Positions 51,618 through 60,708 of a stretch of 64,000 nucleotides of DNA are shown in pieces; positions within the stretch are counted from its first letter, which is position 1, and every line of letters starts with the position of its first letter. The DNA is from Mesorhizobium onobrychidis (lineage in GTDB: Bacteria; Pseudomonadota; Alphaproteobacteria; Rhizobiales; Rhizobiaceae), in the NCBI RefSeq assembly GCF_024707545.1, contig NZ_CP062229.1:6057501-6121500 (forward strand), read 5' to 3'. A program made the translations under genes and the position numbers. The notes below the pieces were generated by a model. That model was given only the letters and a program-made list of their open reading frames with translations. It made no database searches and was not told the DNA's origin.

Positions 51618-52802
51618 TCAGCTCCAGCCGCCGCCATAGGTGCGGTAGAAGATGTGCAGGCCGATCTTGGTCATTTTTTTCATCGTCCGCGCCCAACCCG
51701 GGTTGACGTAGTTGGCGTAGTAATGGGTCGACGATCCGACTTCCGGGATGAAGATCTTGCCGGCAGTGACTGCCATGGCGATATCCTGCGCGGTCTTGTA
51801 GTGGGCCGGGCTCTGGATGCGTTTCTTCCTGCCGTCACAAGCGAAGGAAAACTGGCAACGGTTGAACCACTTGTCGTTCTGGTAGACGACGCCGCAGATC
51901 GAGTTCGGATAGGCCGGATTGCGAACGCGATTGAGGATGACCTGGGCGACGGCGGCCTGGCCGCGCACGGATTCACCGCGCGCCTCGAAATAGATGCCGT
52001 TGGCGAGGCAAGTCTGTTCCGGCTTGGAGAAGACGCTCGCCGGCAGCGGAGTTTGCATCCACGAATGATCGCCCTTGGCCACCGGCGGAATGAAACGGCC
52101 ATCGTTCGGCTTCTCGTCCTGAAGCAAGGCCTCGAAGGGCGAAGCCTGCGCATAGTCGGGCGCGGCCGCTGCGTAGGCGGTCGCCAGGACGTCAGGGCGG
52201 TCGTTGTTGACCAGCGCGGCCAGCATGGCCGGCACGCCAGGATCCGGCTTCTTGTCGACGCGCCTATGAAACGCGGCGGCAATCTGGATCTCCTTGCCTT
52301 TGATCTCGGGCTTGGCGAAAGCCATTTTCAGGCCGCTGTCCATGCTCGGGCGAAGCAGCGAGGAGGTGCGCTCGAAAACCGAGCCGGCATTGAAGTTCTT
52401 CGGCGGCGCGACCGGCGAGACGATGATAATGCGGCCCTTCTTGTCGGCGCGCATGATGCGGTCCTCGTCGGGCGTCGTGCTGGCCACGCTGCCCTTTCTG
52501 CGAAACGACACGGCGCCGATGCCGGGCAACCGGACGCCGGAACCCGAGATCGAGCCGGTGGTGTCGGAATCGAGGAAAGGCATCTCGGCGGCATGGACCG
52601 AGCCGGCGACGGATTTCTCGACATAGGCGTTCCAGCGGGCGTTCGGCGCCTTGAGGCCCGAAATCAGGCTCGTCATGTCCTGGTAGGCGATGACATTGGG
52701 AAAGCCGACCCAGATGCCAAGTCCGATGACCAGAGGAGACAGAAAGGAACGTCTTTTCTCACCGGCGAAAGCGACAAGCCGCTTCAAAACACGTCGATGC
52801 AC
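51618..52802 (-). CDS. SleB-type cell wall hydrolase
   Basis: 394 residues from GTG 52802 (GGAG upstream). A hydrophobic stretch near residue 20-35 (FLSPLVIGLGIWVGFP) anchors or exports it. The C-terminal 130 residues are the Hydrolase_2/SleB lytic transglycosylase domain: CLANGIYFEARGESVRGQAA, QVILNRVRNPAYPNSICGVV and the aromatic THYYANYVNPGW. The middle 230 residues are of unknown fold. It should cleave peptidoglycan in the periplasm. Confidence 0.83.
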   Translation of the reverse strand: MHRRVLKRLVAFAGEKRRSFLSPLVIGLGIWVGFPNVIAYQDMTSLISGLKAPNARWNAYVEKSVAGSVHAAEMPFLDSDTTGSISGSGVRLPGIGAVSFRRKGSVASTTPDEDRIMRADKKGRIIIVSPVAPPKNFNAGSVFERTSSLLRPSMDSGLKMAFAKPEIKGKEIQIAAAFHRRVDKKPDPGVPAMLAALVNNDRPDVLATAYAAAAPDYAQASPFEALLQDEKPNDGRFIPPVAKGDHSWMQTPLPASVFSKPEQTCLANGIYFEARGESVRGQAAVAQVILNRVRNPAYPNSICGVVYQNDKWFNRCQFSFACDGRKKRIQSPAHYKTAQDIAMAVTAGKIFIPEVGSSTHYYANYVNPGWARTMKKMTKIGLHIFYRTYGGGWS

Positions 52803-52921
52803 GGAACTCTCCAGAAACGCAACGGACCCCACTGGAGAGGCACAATGATGCATTAACCTTGATGGGGCGTTAACAGGTTGGATCGTGTTTGCCCTGTCGA
52901 TCCTTCCCTGTCGATCTGAAG

Positions 52922-53395
52922 TCAGGCGCTTTTGCGGCCATGTTCGGGCCGAAGAAAGATCGGCCAGGCGATCAGTGCGCAAAAAGCCGCAGCCAGCCAG
53001 ACGCCCGTCCACGACCAGAAGACGAGAAGCCCTGGAATGGCAATCGGCACCAGGAAGAACACGATAAAGACGAAGCTGTTGGCGAGGCCGAGCGCCGTTC
53101 CAGCGTGGTTTGCGCCGGCAAGCGTGGCAAGTTCGGTGTAGGCGACACCGTGCCATGAGGAAACACAGACGCCGGCAACAACCAGCAGTCCAAGGATCGC
53201 CGGCGAGAGGATCGGCTGCCACTCAGACATGGCGGCGGATGCCAGGACCAGCAGTCCAAGCGCTGCGAAGGCGATCACGCTCAGGGCGCTGCAAAGACGC
53301 AGGAACGATCGGCGGTTGCCGCGGCGATCCGTGAAGCGGCCGCTCCAGACGCGCATGACCATGGCGCCGATCTGCACGGCAGCCAGGCCTGCGCA
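52922..53395 (-). pseudogene. MFS transporter fragment, C-terminal part only
   Basis: The frame from about 53395 (GLAAVQIGAMVMRVWSGRFT) to the stop at 52922 encodes about 155 residues with four to five membrane helices, e.g. FLRLCSALSVIAFAALGLLV and FIVFFLVPIAIPGLLVFW. This corresponds to the last third of a 12-TM major facilitator. The first two thirds are missing; upstream sequence does not continue the fold. It marks a break at the edge of the 53.4-58 kb block. Confidence 0.65.
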
Positions 53396-53608
53396 TCTGT
53401 GAACGCCCGGTGCCGATGATGAAAAGCGGTCGTTCGTTCTCCGCCAGGCGTACTACCAGGCGAACCGACTCTTACCCGACTTTCAATTGTGCATCGATTT
53501 GGCTGCTCCAGTACCGAACTCGTCGTCGTTTCGAAGCGCGGTTGGTCGCCGGCGCCGATCTGCTAAACTCCCCGCAGAAATGGAGCGAAGCAGATTGGCG
53601 GTTTTGAT

Positions 53609-55270
53609 ATGCGCCAAAAGAGGTGGTCTGTCGCGGACGTGGCGAGGGAACTCGAACGAGGCCGCAAGTCCTACAAACGGCATGCCTGGGCCGATGCCTA
53701 CCAAGCACTCTCGCTCGCCGATAAAGTGGTTCCGCTGGCCGTCGAGGATCTCGAGTTGCTGGCGATGTCGGCGTATATGATCGCTCGGGATGACGACTAT
53801 CTGAGAGCGCTTGACCGTGCCTACCACGCCTATCTGGATGCGGGCGAAAGTGTGCGCGCGGTTCGCTGCGCCTTCTGGCTGGGTTTGCGCCTGCTCTTTA
53901 GAGGAGAGACGGGCCGCGCGACCGGATGGCTCGCCCGTGCCAAGCGGCTTATCGAATGCGAGGAGCGCGATTGCGTTGAAGCGGGCTACCTGCTGTTGCC
54001 GGTGGTGCAGCAGCATATCGACGCCGGGGAATGGGAGGCCGCGTATGCCGCCGCGGGCAATGCCGCCGAGATCGGCGATCGCTTCGGAGAGGCAGACCTG
54101 ATCGCCTGCGCCCGCCACCTGCAGGGCTTGGTTCTGATGCAACAGGGGCAGGTCGAGCAGGGGCTCAGGCTGCTAGACGAGGCCATGCTCGCGGTCACAG
54201 CTGGGGAGCTGTCGCCGCTGGTCACGGGTTTGATCTATTGCAGCGTGATCGACGGCTGTCAGCAAGTATACGCGGTGGACCGTGCCCGCGAATGGACGAC
54301 CGCCCTTGCGCGGTGGTGCGAGGCACAACCCGAGATGGTCAGCTTTACCGGCAAGTGCCTGGTGCATCGCGCGGAAATCATGCAGCTGCACGGCGCCTGG
54401 CCGGAAGCGCTCGTGGAGGCGCGCCGCGGCTGCGAGCGTTTCGAAAAGGGCATCGATCCTCAGCGCCCCGCCTCGGCCTTCTATCAATTAGCGGAGATAC
54501 ACCGACTCCAGGGCGACTTTACAGCGGCTGAGGAGGCATACCGGAGCGCGAGCCGTTGGGGCTGGGAACCGCAGCCTGGCTTGGCCTTGTTACGGATGGC
54601 GCAAGGACGCGTTGAGATTGCGGCGGGAGCGATCCGACGCGTCGTCAGTGCTACTACCGACCCATTGCAGCTGGCAAGGCTCTTGCCCGCCTGTGTCGAC
54701 ATCATGTTGGATGCGGGCGAAATCGAGGATGCTCACGCTGCCTGCCAGACACTAAAGGAAATAACTGATCGCTTCGACACGGGCCTTCTTGGTGCGATTG
54801 CTGCCCACGCCCAAGGCGCTGTGGAACTGGCCGAAGGCGACGCTCAGGCTGCGCTGGGCTCGCTGCGCCGAGCTTTGCAGGGGTGGGAACAGGTCAAGGC
54901 GCCGTACATGACCGCACGCACGCGTTTGCTGGTGGGGCTGGCCTGCCGCGCTCTGGCGGACGAGGAAGGAGCAAGTTTGGAACTGGATGCGGCCTGCGCC
55001 GTGTTCGAACAGTTGGGAGCCGTGCCGGATCTCGCCCGGCTTGAATCGCTTACAAAGGGTCCACTGTCCGCTCATCCCCACGGACTGACGCCGCGTGAGT
55101 TGCAGGTCCTTCGGCTGATTGCCACCGGCAGGACCAACAAGGTCATCGCCGCCGAGCTGTTCTTGAGCCAGCGGACAGTCGACAGGCACGTAAGCAACAT
55201 CTTCACCAAGCTCACCCTTCCTTCGCGGGCGGCCGCGACGGCCTACGCATACGAGCACAAGCTGATCTGA
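53609..55270 (+). CDS. TPR-containing LuxR-family regulator
   Basis: 553 residues. The first 480 residues are helical repeats of the TPR/MalT type (LAMSAYMIARDDDYLRALDR, AWPEALVEARRGCERFEKG, LEGDAQ-type helices). The C-terminus is a LuxR HTH (LTPRELQVLRLIATGRTNKV, then AAELFLSQRTVDRHVSNIF). No AAA/STAND ATPase domain is present, unlike MalT. It precedes the hydrolase-like and flavin-oxidase genes on the same strand and probably controls them. Confidence 0.83.
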   Translation: MRQKRWSVADVARELERGRKSYKRHAWADAYQALSLADKVVPLAVEDLELLAMSAYMIARDDDYLRALDRAYHAYLDAGESVRAVRCAFWLGLRLLFRGETGRATGWLARAKRLIECEERDCVEAGYLLLPVVQQHIDAGEWEAAYAAAGNAAEIGDRFGEADLIACARHLQGLVLMQQGQVEQGLRLLDEAMLAVTAGELSPLVTGLIYCSVIDGCQQVYAVDRAREWTTALARWCEAQPEMVSFTGKCLVHRAEIMQLHGAWPEALVEARRGCERFEKGIDPQRPASAFYQLAEIHRLQGDFTAAEEAYRSASRWGWEPQPGLALLRMAQGRVEIAAGAIRRVVSATTDPLQLARLLPACVDIMLDAGEIEDAHAACQTLKEITDRFDTGLLGAIAAHAQGAVELAEGDAQAALGSLRRALQGWEQVKAPYMTARTRLLVGLACRALADEEGASLELDAACAVFEQLGAVPDLARLESLTKGPLSAHPHGLTPRELQVLRLIATGRTNKVIAAELFLSQRTVDRHVSNIFTKLTLPSRAAATAYAYEHKLI

Positions 55271-55407
55271 ATCGATCGGCCATAGTGGGCGAAACTACCC
55301 ATGCGGCGGTTGGCGCAAATTGGGTGATTTTGCCGAAGCGGCGCTGTGGCGATCCGTCCTAACGTCGATTTGCGGATCAACACCGTAGATACGAGCAGGA
55401 GGATGCC

Positions 55408-56349
55408 ATGTCCGAGATACAAGCGCGGATGGCCGCTCAGGAGCCAGCAGAAGGGCTTCGCGGTCGCCGGTTTGTCGGCAAGCAGGCTCGTGAACGGCTG
55501 CTGGCGGAGATGCCTGTCACCGAGCGACGGCTGGAACTGGCTGGCATTCCGACCGCCGTGCTGGAAGGCGGAGACGGCCAGCCAATCGTCCTGCTGCATG
55601 GACCGGGAGAGCACGCGGCCAAGTGGATGCGGGTCATCCCGGACCTGGTGACGACACATCGCGTGGTCGCCCCCGACTTGCCGGGTCACGGAACGACTGA
55701 TGTACCTGACGGCCCGCTGAGCACCGATCGCGTACTCGCGTGGCTCGGCGAACTGATCGAGCGAACCTGCCCGATGCCGCCGACGCTGGTGGGGCAAATC
55801 CTTGGCGGCGCCATAGCAGCGCGCTTCGCCAGCCACCGGAGCGACCGACTCAGCCGGCTCGTTCTTGTCGATACGCTCGGCCTGGGGTCATTCCAGCCGA
55901 CGCCGGAGTTCGGGCTCGCCTTGACCGACTTCATGGCGGGGCCGACCGAGGAGACGCACGACAGGCTCTGGCGCCAATGCGCCTTCGATCTGGACCGCAT
56001 GCGTGATCAGATGGGTGAGAGCTGGGAGTGGTTGAAGGCGTACAACCTCGATCGTGCCCGCGCGACGAACTTGCACGCGGCGCAGCACAGCCTCATGACG
56101 CAGTTCGGGATGCCCGCGATCCCGCCAGCGGACCTCATGCGGATCACGGTTCCCACGACTCTGATCTGGGGCAGGCACGACCTCGCGACGCAACTGGCGA
56201 TCGCCGAGTCAGCGAGCACCCGCTACGGATGGCCGCTACATGTGATCGAGAACGCCGCCGACGATCCTCCCATCGAGCAGCCCGAAGCTTTTCTGCGGGC
56301 GTTGCGCGAGGCGCTCGAAACTTCGACCGGACGGGGGAACGTCACATGA
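55408..56349 (+). CDS. Alpha/beta-hydrolase-fold protein lacking catalytic Ser and His
   Basis: 313 residues. The fold is clear: QPIVLLHGPGEHAAKWMRVI, HRVVAPDLPGHGTTDV, the nucleophile-elbow strand PTLVGQILGGAIAARFA and the acid strand TTLIWGRHDLATQLAIAE. The expected GxSxG is GQILG, so the nucleophile position (about residue 131) is Ile. The usual catalytic-His segment GAGHxPxxEQP is NAADDPPIEQP, with Asp at about residue 285. Asp 258 remains. It is probably not a classical serine hydrolase. Its TGA overlaps the ATG of the flavin oxidase (ATGA). Confidence 0.83.
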   Translation: MSEIQARMAAQEPAEGLRGRRFVGKQARERLLAEMPVTERRLELAGIPTAVLEGGDGQPIVLLHGPGEHAAKWMRVIPDLVTTHRVVAPDLPGHGTTDVPDGPLSTDRVLAWLGELIERTCPMPPTLVGQILGGAIAARFASHRSDRLSRLVLVDTLGLGSFQPTPEFGLALTDFMAGPTEETHDRLWRQCAFDLDRMRDQMGESWEWLKAYNLDRARATNLHAAQHSLMTQFGMPAIPPADLMRITVPTTLIWGRHDLATQLAIAESASTRYGWPLHVIENAADDPPIEQPEAFLRALREALETSTGRGNVT

Positions 56350-57797
56350 ACATGAGCGCCATCGACATCGCTGGTCTCGAGGGTGGGCGCGTCAACCTGA
56401 CCTCAAAGCAGCTCGACGAATTGGAGGCGCGCCTTGAGGGGCCGCTGCTGCGCCCCGGCGATGAGGGCTGGGATGATGCTGTACTGATCTGGAACGGCAT
56501 GGTGGCCAAGGTCCCGGCGCTCGTGCTCCAACCGACTTCGGCCCACGACGTCGCCGCGGCCGTGGGATTCGCACGTGACCACCGGCTGCTCCTTAGCGTG
56601 AAGGGCGGAGGCCATAACATCGGCGGAACTTCTATCACCGAGCGCGGCTTGGCGCTCGATATGACCCGCATGCGCGACGTCACAGTCATACCCAATGCCA
56701 AGCTCGCGCACGTCGGGCCCGGGTGTCTGCTCAAGGACGTCGACCGCGCGACACAGAAGCACGGGATGGCAACTGTGCTCGGCTTCATATCCGAGGTTGG
56801 CGTCAGCGGCTTGACCCTCGGCGGCGGCTTGGGATACCTGACGCGTCGGTTCGGTTGGACGGTCGACAACCTCGAGGAGGTCGAGATCGTCACTGCGGAC
56901 GGCGAGATCCGCACCGCCAACCGCCATGAGAATGCCGACCTGTTCTGGGCGATCCGTGGCGCCGGTGCCAACCTCGGCGTTGTCACCCGGTTCACCTTCC
57001 ACCTGCACGAAGTCGGCCCGACCGTCTACGGCGGACTCGTCGCCTGGCCCTTCGACCGGGCCGAAGTGATTCTCCGAGCCTACAGAAGGATCACCACCGA
57101 GGCGCCCCGGGAACTGGCCGTGTGGCTGAACCTCCTCCGTGCCCCGGCAGCGCCCTTTGTGCCAGAGCAGTGGCACGGGGAGCGGATCTGCGCGCTGGTC
57201 GTCTGTTACAGCGGCGACCTGGGCAACGTCGACGAGGTGTTCGCACCCATGCGGGCGTTGTCCGACCCCGTCGTGGATCTGCTTCAGGAGCAGCCCTATG
57301 CGCAAGTGCAGTCCTACCTCGACGCGGCAGAGCCGAAGGGCAACCACTACTACTGGAAGACCGAGTATGCCGCCGAGCTGAGCGACCGCCTCCTGTCGAC
57401 CTGGCGGGACTTGGCCGCCGCGTGTCCCATCCCGGAAGCGCAGCTCGGAATCCTCCACCTCGGTGGAGCCCTCAACGAGCACGACGGGGACGACGGGGCC
57501 GTCGGGAACCGGGACGCCCGCTATGCCTGCGGCGTGATCGGCATCTGGAAGCCGGACGAACCCGAGGCGGACACGTTCCCGCAATGGGTCCGCGACGCAT
57601 GGAAACGGATCCGACCCTTCTCAACCGGTGGCAACTACATCAATTTCCAGACCGCCGACGAGGACGAGGAGCGCATCTGGGCGACGTACGGCGCCAACTT
57701 CGACCGTCTCGTCGAGGTCAAGAAGAAGTACGACCCGGACAACGTGTTCCGCTCAAACCGGAACATCGCGCCTCGAACCCGAGCCGGGAATGCGTGA
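56346..57797 (+). CDS. BBE-type FAD-dependent oxidase
   Basis: 483 residues from ATG 56346. PCMH-type FAD domain: SVKGGGHNIGGTSITERGLA (His about 90 is the usual covalent FAD site), GVSGLTLGGGLGYLTRRFGW and GAGANLGVVTRFTFHLH. The C-terminal berberine-bridge segment is YINFQTADEDEE...YDPDNVFRSNRNI. These enzymes oxidise alcohols, sugars or alkaloid-like substrates and pass electrons to oxygen. Translationally coupled to the hydrolase-like gene. No second covalent Cys motif is obvious. Confidence 0.87.
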   Translation: MNMSAIDIAGLEGGRVNLTSKQLDELEARLEGPLLRPGDEGWDDAVLIWNGMVAKVPALVLQPTSAHDVAAAVGFARDHRLLLSVKGGGHNIGGTSITERGLALDMTRMRDVTVIPNAKLAHVGPGCLLKDVDRATQKHGMATVLGFISEVGVSGLTLGGGLGYLTRRFGWTVDNLEEVEIVTADGEIRTANRHENADLFWAIRGAGANLGVVTRFTFHLHEVGPTVYGGLVAWPFDRAEVILRAYRRITTEAPRELAVWLNLLRAPAAPFVPEQWHGERICALVVCYSGDLGNVDEVFAPMRALSDPVVDLLQEQPYAQVQSYLDAAEPKGNHYYWKTEYAAELSDRLLSTWRDLAAACPIPEAQLGILHLGGALNEHDGDDGAVGNRDARYACGVIGIWKPDEPEADTFPQWVRDAWKRIRPFSTGGNYINFQTADEDEERIWATYGANFDRLVEVKKKYDPDNVFRSNRNIAPRTRAGNA

Positions 57798-58284
57798 GCG
57801 AACCACGGCGTCGAACAAAGATCGAGGTCTATTTCATTGAGGCGGGCACGGACCCGCTGGTCGCTCGCGTTCATTCGAGCATGTCCGGCGGTTGGCTAAA
57901 GCGCGTCGCGTTTGAACGGATTCATGCGACGCGCTTTAAGTTCTTGTTTTTATGCATGTCGTTGTCGCAAAACCGCCCCGCACTTTTGCGCGACGGGCAT
58001 TAAGTCGACGATCACTGGCGTATGAGCTGGAGCCGCCGCCGCGGCGCAGATCGCAGTGGATGGGTGGCCGAGTGGCGAATTATTTCAATCACTTGGAGGG
58101 CGGCGGGGTCTGGAAGGTTTGGCGTTTGTCTCGCTGGCCGAGAGCGACTCCATGCGCGCCGTGCACCAATCCCATGACCCAACGAGAGCGCAGCAACGGT
58201 TCAGGTGGAAAGCGTTTGTTCGTTGAGCCGCAACCAAAACCATCAGCGACTCCTGAAATGGCGAGCGGTGGCGTGCTGGTCCGG
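57798..58284. other. Intergenic region with one repeat, no gene seen
   Basis: About 490 bases between the flavin oxidase and the convergent SDR gene. The first part holds a repeat element (57898-58001); I see no supported gene or RNA in 58002-58284. Short open frames there lack ribosome sites and family similarity. Confidence 0.5.
57898..58001. repeat. Rhizobial-type intergenic repeat with two hairpins
   Basis: AAAGCGCGTCGC and GCGACGCGCTTT (57898-57909, 57926-57937) form a perfect 12-bp stem, followed by TTCTTGTTTTTATGCATGTC and a second stem CGCAAAA...TTTTGCG within GTCG...CGAC. I recall near-identical sequences in many rhizobial intergenic regions. The first stem plus the T-rich stretch could end flavin-oxidase transcription. 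Confidence 0.65.
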
Positions 58285-59175
58285 TCAGGGGATAATTCCC
58301 CGAGGGCCCCGGCGTAGCTGGATGTGGCGGGTACCGCAGCATTTCTTGAACTTCATACCAGAACCGCAAGGACATTGATCATTGCCGCCGCGTTGCAGCC
58401 GGCCGACCAGGGGCAGCAGCGCTGCGGAAGGCAGGAGCGATGCCGCAAGGGCAGCCAACTTGGCCGAGATACCCGGTACGACGAGGCGACGACCGGATTT
58501 GAACCCTCGCCACGCCCGTTCGGCCACATACTCCGGATCCACCTTGGGCAATATGTTGAAGAGCGCCGCCTGATTGGCGCCTGACCTTGCGAGAAACTCC
58601 GTCGACACCGGGCCTGGTGCCACGCATGTGACCGTCACACCGGTTCGGCGCAACTCCTGATGAAGCGCCTCTGAGAAGAAGCGCACGAAACCTTTGCTGG
58701 CGAAATACAGAGCCATGTAAGGCCCGGGAACGAACCCGGCCACGGAGCTGAGATTGAGCACCCCGCCCCGTCGGCGCGCCACCATTCCCGGCAGAAAATG
58801 GAGGGTCAGTTCTGTGAGGGAATGTATGTTGAGATCGATGATGCCGAGTTGACCATCAATAGGCAGCGCCGTCGCCGCGCCCCGCAGGCCATAGCCGGCG
58901 CTGTTGACCAGGACATCACAGACCAGGCCGTGTGCGGACAGAAAGCCCTCCAGGCGCGTTGGCGCATCGCCTGCCACGAGATCCAACTCGAGCGTGAATG
59001 CCTCGCCACCTCCCTTCCGAACTTCGGACGCCGCGGCGGCCAAACCCTCGGGCGAGCGGGCAACCAGCACAACCGCACCGCGCTCCCGTGCAGCGACGCT
59101 CGCAATTGCCCGGCCAATTCCACCCGAGCCGCCAATCACGACGACGGCTGGCCGGAATTCACGGTGCGAAATCAT
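58285..59175 (-). CDS. Short-chain dehydrogenase with C-terminal SEC-C motif
   Basis: 296 residues. SDR domain (1-260): VVIGGSGGIGRAIASVAARE (cofactor loop), LVNSAGYG, LNLSSVAGFV (catalytic Ser) and YFASK (Tyr and Lys). The last 30 residues carry CPCGSGMKFKKCCG, a SEC-C zinc motif as in SecA. The combination is unusual. Last gene of a three-gene operon; its ATG overlaps the stop of the acyltransferase gene. Confidence 0.85.
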   Translation of the reverse strand: MISHREFRPAVVVIGGSGGIGRAIASVAARERGAVVLVARSPEGLAAAASEVRKGGGEAFTLELDLVAGDAPTRLEGFLSAHGLVCDVLVNSAGYGLRGAATALPIDGQLGIIDLNIHSLTELTLHFLPGMVARRRGGVLNLSSVAGFVPGPYMALYFASKGFVRFFSEALHQELRRTGVTVTCVAPGPVSTEFLARSGANQAALFNILPKVDPEYVAERAWRGFKSGRRLVVPGISAKLAALAASLLPSAALLPLVGRLQRGGNDQCPCGSGMKFKKCCGTRHIQLRRGPRGIIP

Positions 59176-59954
59176 GTCGCGTTCCTCCGTCTTGCAGGAG
59201 CGGCAACACTTTGACCGAGCAGCATCACTTCATTGGCGACAGTGCCGTTCAGAATCTTTTCGAATCTCTCCAGTGCTCGTGCGACGTTCGCTCCATCCAT
59301 TACCCGGTGATCGTAGTGGATGCGGACATTCACCGATCCGTCATTGCCGATCGGACCGTAGTTTAGAAGCGTGGTCAATGGTGTCAGCGGATTGAGTGAT
59401 TCCGCACCGAGACCAGAATAGACGGACAGTTGGAAGGTACCGAAGTAATTTGCCCTTTGCCGGCCGATGTTCAACCCCAGCCACATAAGCAGCCACCTGA
59501 CTGGCGCGGGCGCACCTGCCATCCGCAAGGCACGCCGGAACTCCGGGACCTCCAGGATCGGCCGTGATCGAGACGCGTGGATGGATTCCTCAAGTTCCGT
59601 GATGGAGTAGCGCTCCGGGCACTTGATGCAGCTCAGCAGAACGGCCGGCTCGCCATCATATTCGCGCTCGTGGGCAATCGAGGCTACGCTTGCCGGATAC
59701 TCGTAAAGCTGCGGCCAGGGCAACTTGACATAGGCGCGCCGCAGCTCCGGCATCTCCAGGGCGAGAAGCGCATATCCTTTCAGGAAGATCGCAGTCCACG
59801 AGGGCCTGGTCTGCTGCGCCATTCTAGCCCTTACGAGTGGGCCGAGGTTCATCTGACGCTGCACCGCGACGCGTGGCACGCCGATCGAAAACCTCATCAG
59901 ATCGCCAACAAGGCGCCGGGGCGCCGAAAGCTTGAGGGCTCGGCCTCGCATCAA
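59172..59954 (-). CDS. Stand-alone 2-oxoacid dehydrogenase E2-type acyltransferase domain
   Basis: 260 residues. The C-terminal RIHYDHRVMDGANVARALER carries the catalytic His and Asp of the chloramphenicol-acetyltransferase-like fold of E2 proteins, and YFGTFQLSVYSGLGAESLNP is a central strand pair. There is no lipoyl domain and no E1/E3-binding domain, so it cannot serve in a normal dehydrogenase complex. It may transfer acyl groups from CoA to an unknown acceptor. Middle gene of the operon. Confidence 0.75.
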   Translation of the reverse strand: MMRGRALKLSAPRRLVGDLMRFSIGVPRVAVQRQMNLGPLVRARMAQQTRPSWTAIFLKGYALLALEMPELRRAYVKLPWPQLYEYPASVASIAHEREYDGEPAVLLSCIKCPERYSITELEESIHASRSRPILEVPEFRRALRMAGAPAPVRWLLMWLGLNIGRQRANYFGTFQLSVYSGLGAESLNPLTPLTTLLNYGPIGNDGSVNVRIHYDHRVMDGANVARALERFEKILNGTVANEVMLLGQSVAAPARRRNAT

Positions 59955-59961
59955 ACGACCT

Positions 59962-60555
59962 CTAATAAAGATAAGGGAATATTCGCTTGGTCCTTTCCAT
60001 ATAGGCGCGGTATTGCGGGCCTAAATTCTCCAGCATCATACGCTCTTCCTTATCCACTCTCAGCAGGAAAAGCACTGCGAAACCGATCAAACCAGATATG
60101 CCCGCAACCCAGTTCGGCAGCAGAAAGAGCTGGCCGAGCCCCATAAGCAGAAACGAGGTGTACATCGGGTGACGGACCAAGGCGTATGGCCCGGCGGTGA
60201 CCAGTTCATGCCGCTCGCGAATCTCGAGCGTGATCGACCAGTTACGGCCAAGTTCCTTGTGGGACATGCGAAAAATCCACAGCGCGGAGCAGAAGATGAT
60301 GGTTCCGAGCGCCACCGACCACACGCTGGCCGGATGGTCAGCCGCTGCGGGGATGCCGGTGGCGACATAGAAGCCAGGCAGGATCGCCAGGCCAAGGAGA
60401 GCCGATGCAAGCCCGACGGTGTCGGAACTTGAGCGGCCGCCAGCTACAATTCGCACGCGCCTTGCCCGGCGCTCGAACGGATACCGGATCACGTACCAAG
60501 CAACGATGCCGATCACCCAGATGATCTCGCCAACTGAAGCTACAGCAATGGTCAC
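59962..60555 (-). CDS. Isoprenylcysteine carboxyl methyltransferase-like membrane protein
   Basis: 197 residues with about five membrane segments. HELVTAGPYALVRHPMYTSF and the C-terminal DKEERMM...YRAYMERTKRIFPYLY are typical of the ICMT/PEMT-like family that uses SAM to methylate membrane substrates. First gene of the operon; seven bases before the acyltransferase gene. Bacterial members act on lipids or unknown small molecules. Confidence 0.83.
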   Translation of the reverse strand: MTIAVASVGEIIWVIGIVAWYVIRYPFERRARRVRIVAGGRSSSDTVGLASALLGLAILPGFYVATGIPAAADHPASVWSVALGTIIFCSALWIFRMSHKELGRNWSITLEIRERHELVTAGPYALVRHPMYTSFLLMGLGQLFLLPNWVAGISGLIGFAVLFLLRVDKEERMMLENLGPQYRAYMERTKRIFPYLY

Positions 60556-60708
60556 TTCAGGTCACCGGAGCCTTTCTCGATCTGGGATCACGATAAGCCG
60601 TCGCAACGATGTCAGCGTCCGAGTTGTCGACCGATAGACATTCAGTGCGCGTTCCTTTCGGACTTAACCGGGCAATGAGACGCGAAAGCGGGTTTTGCCA
60701 ATCGCATT

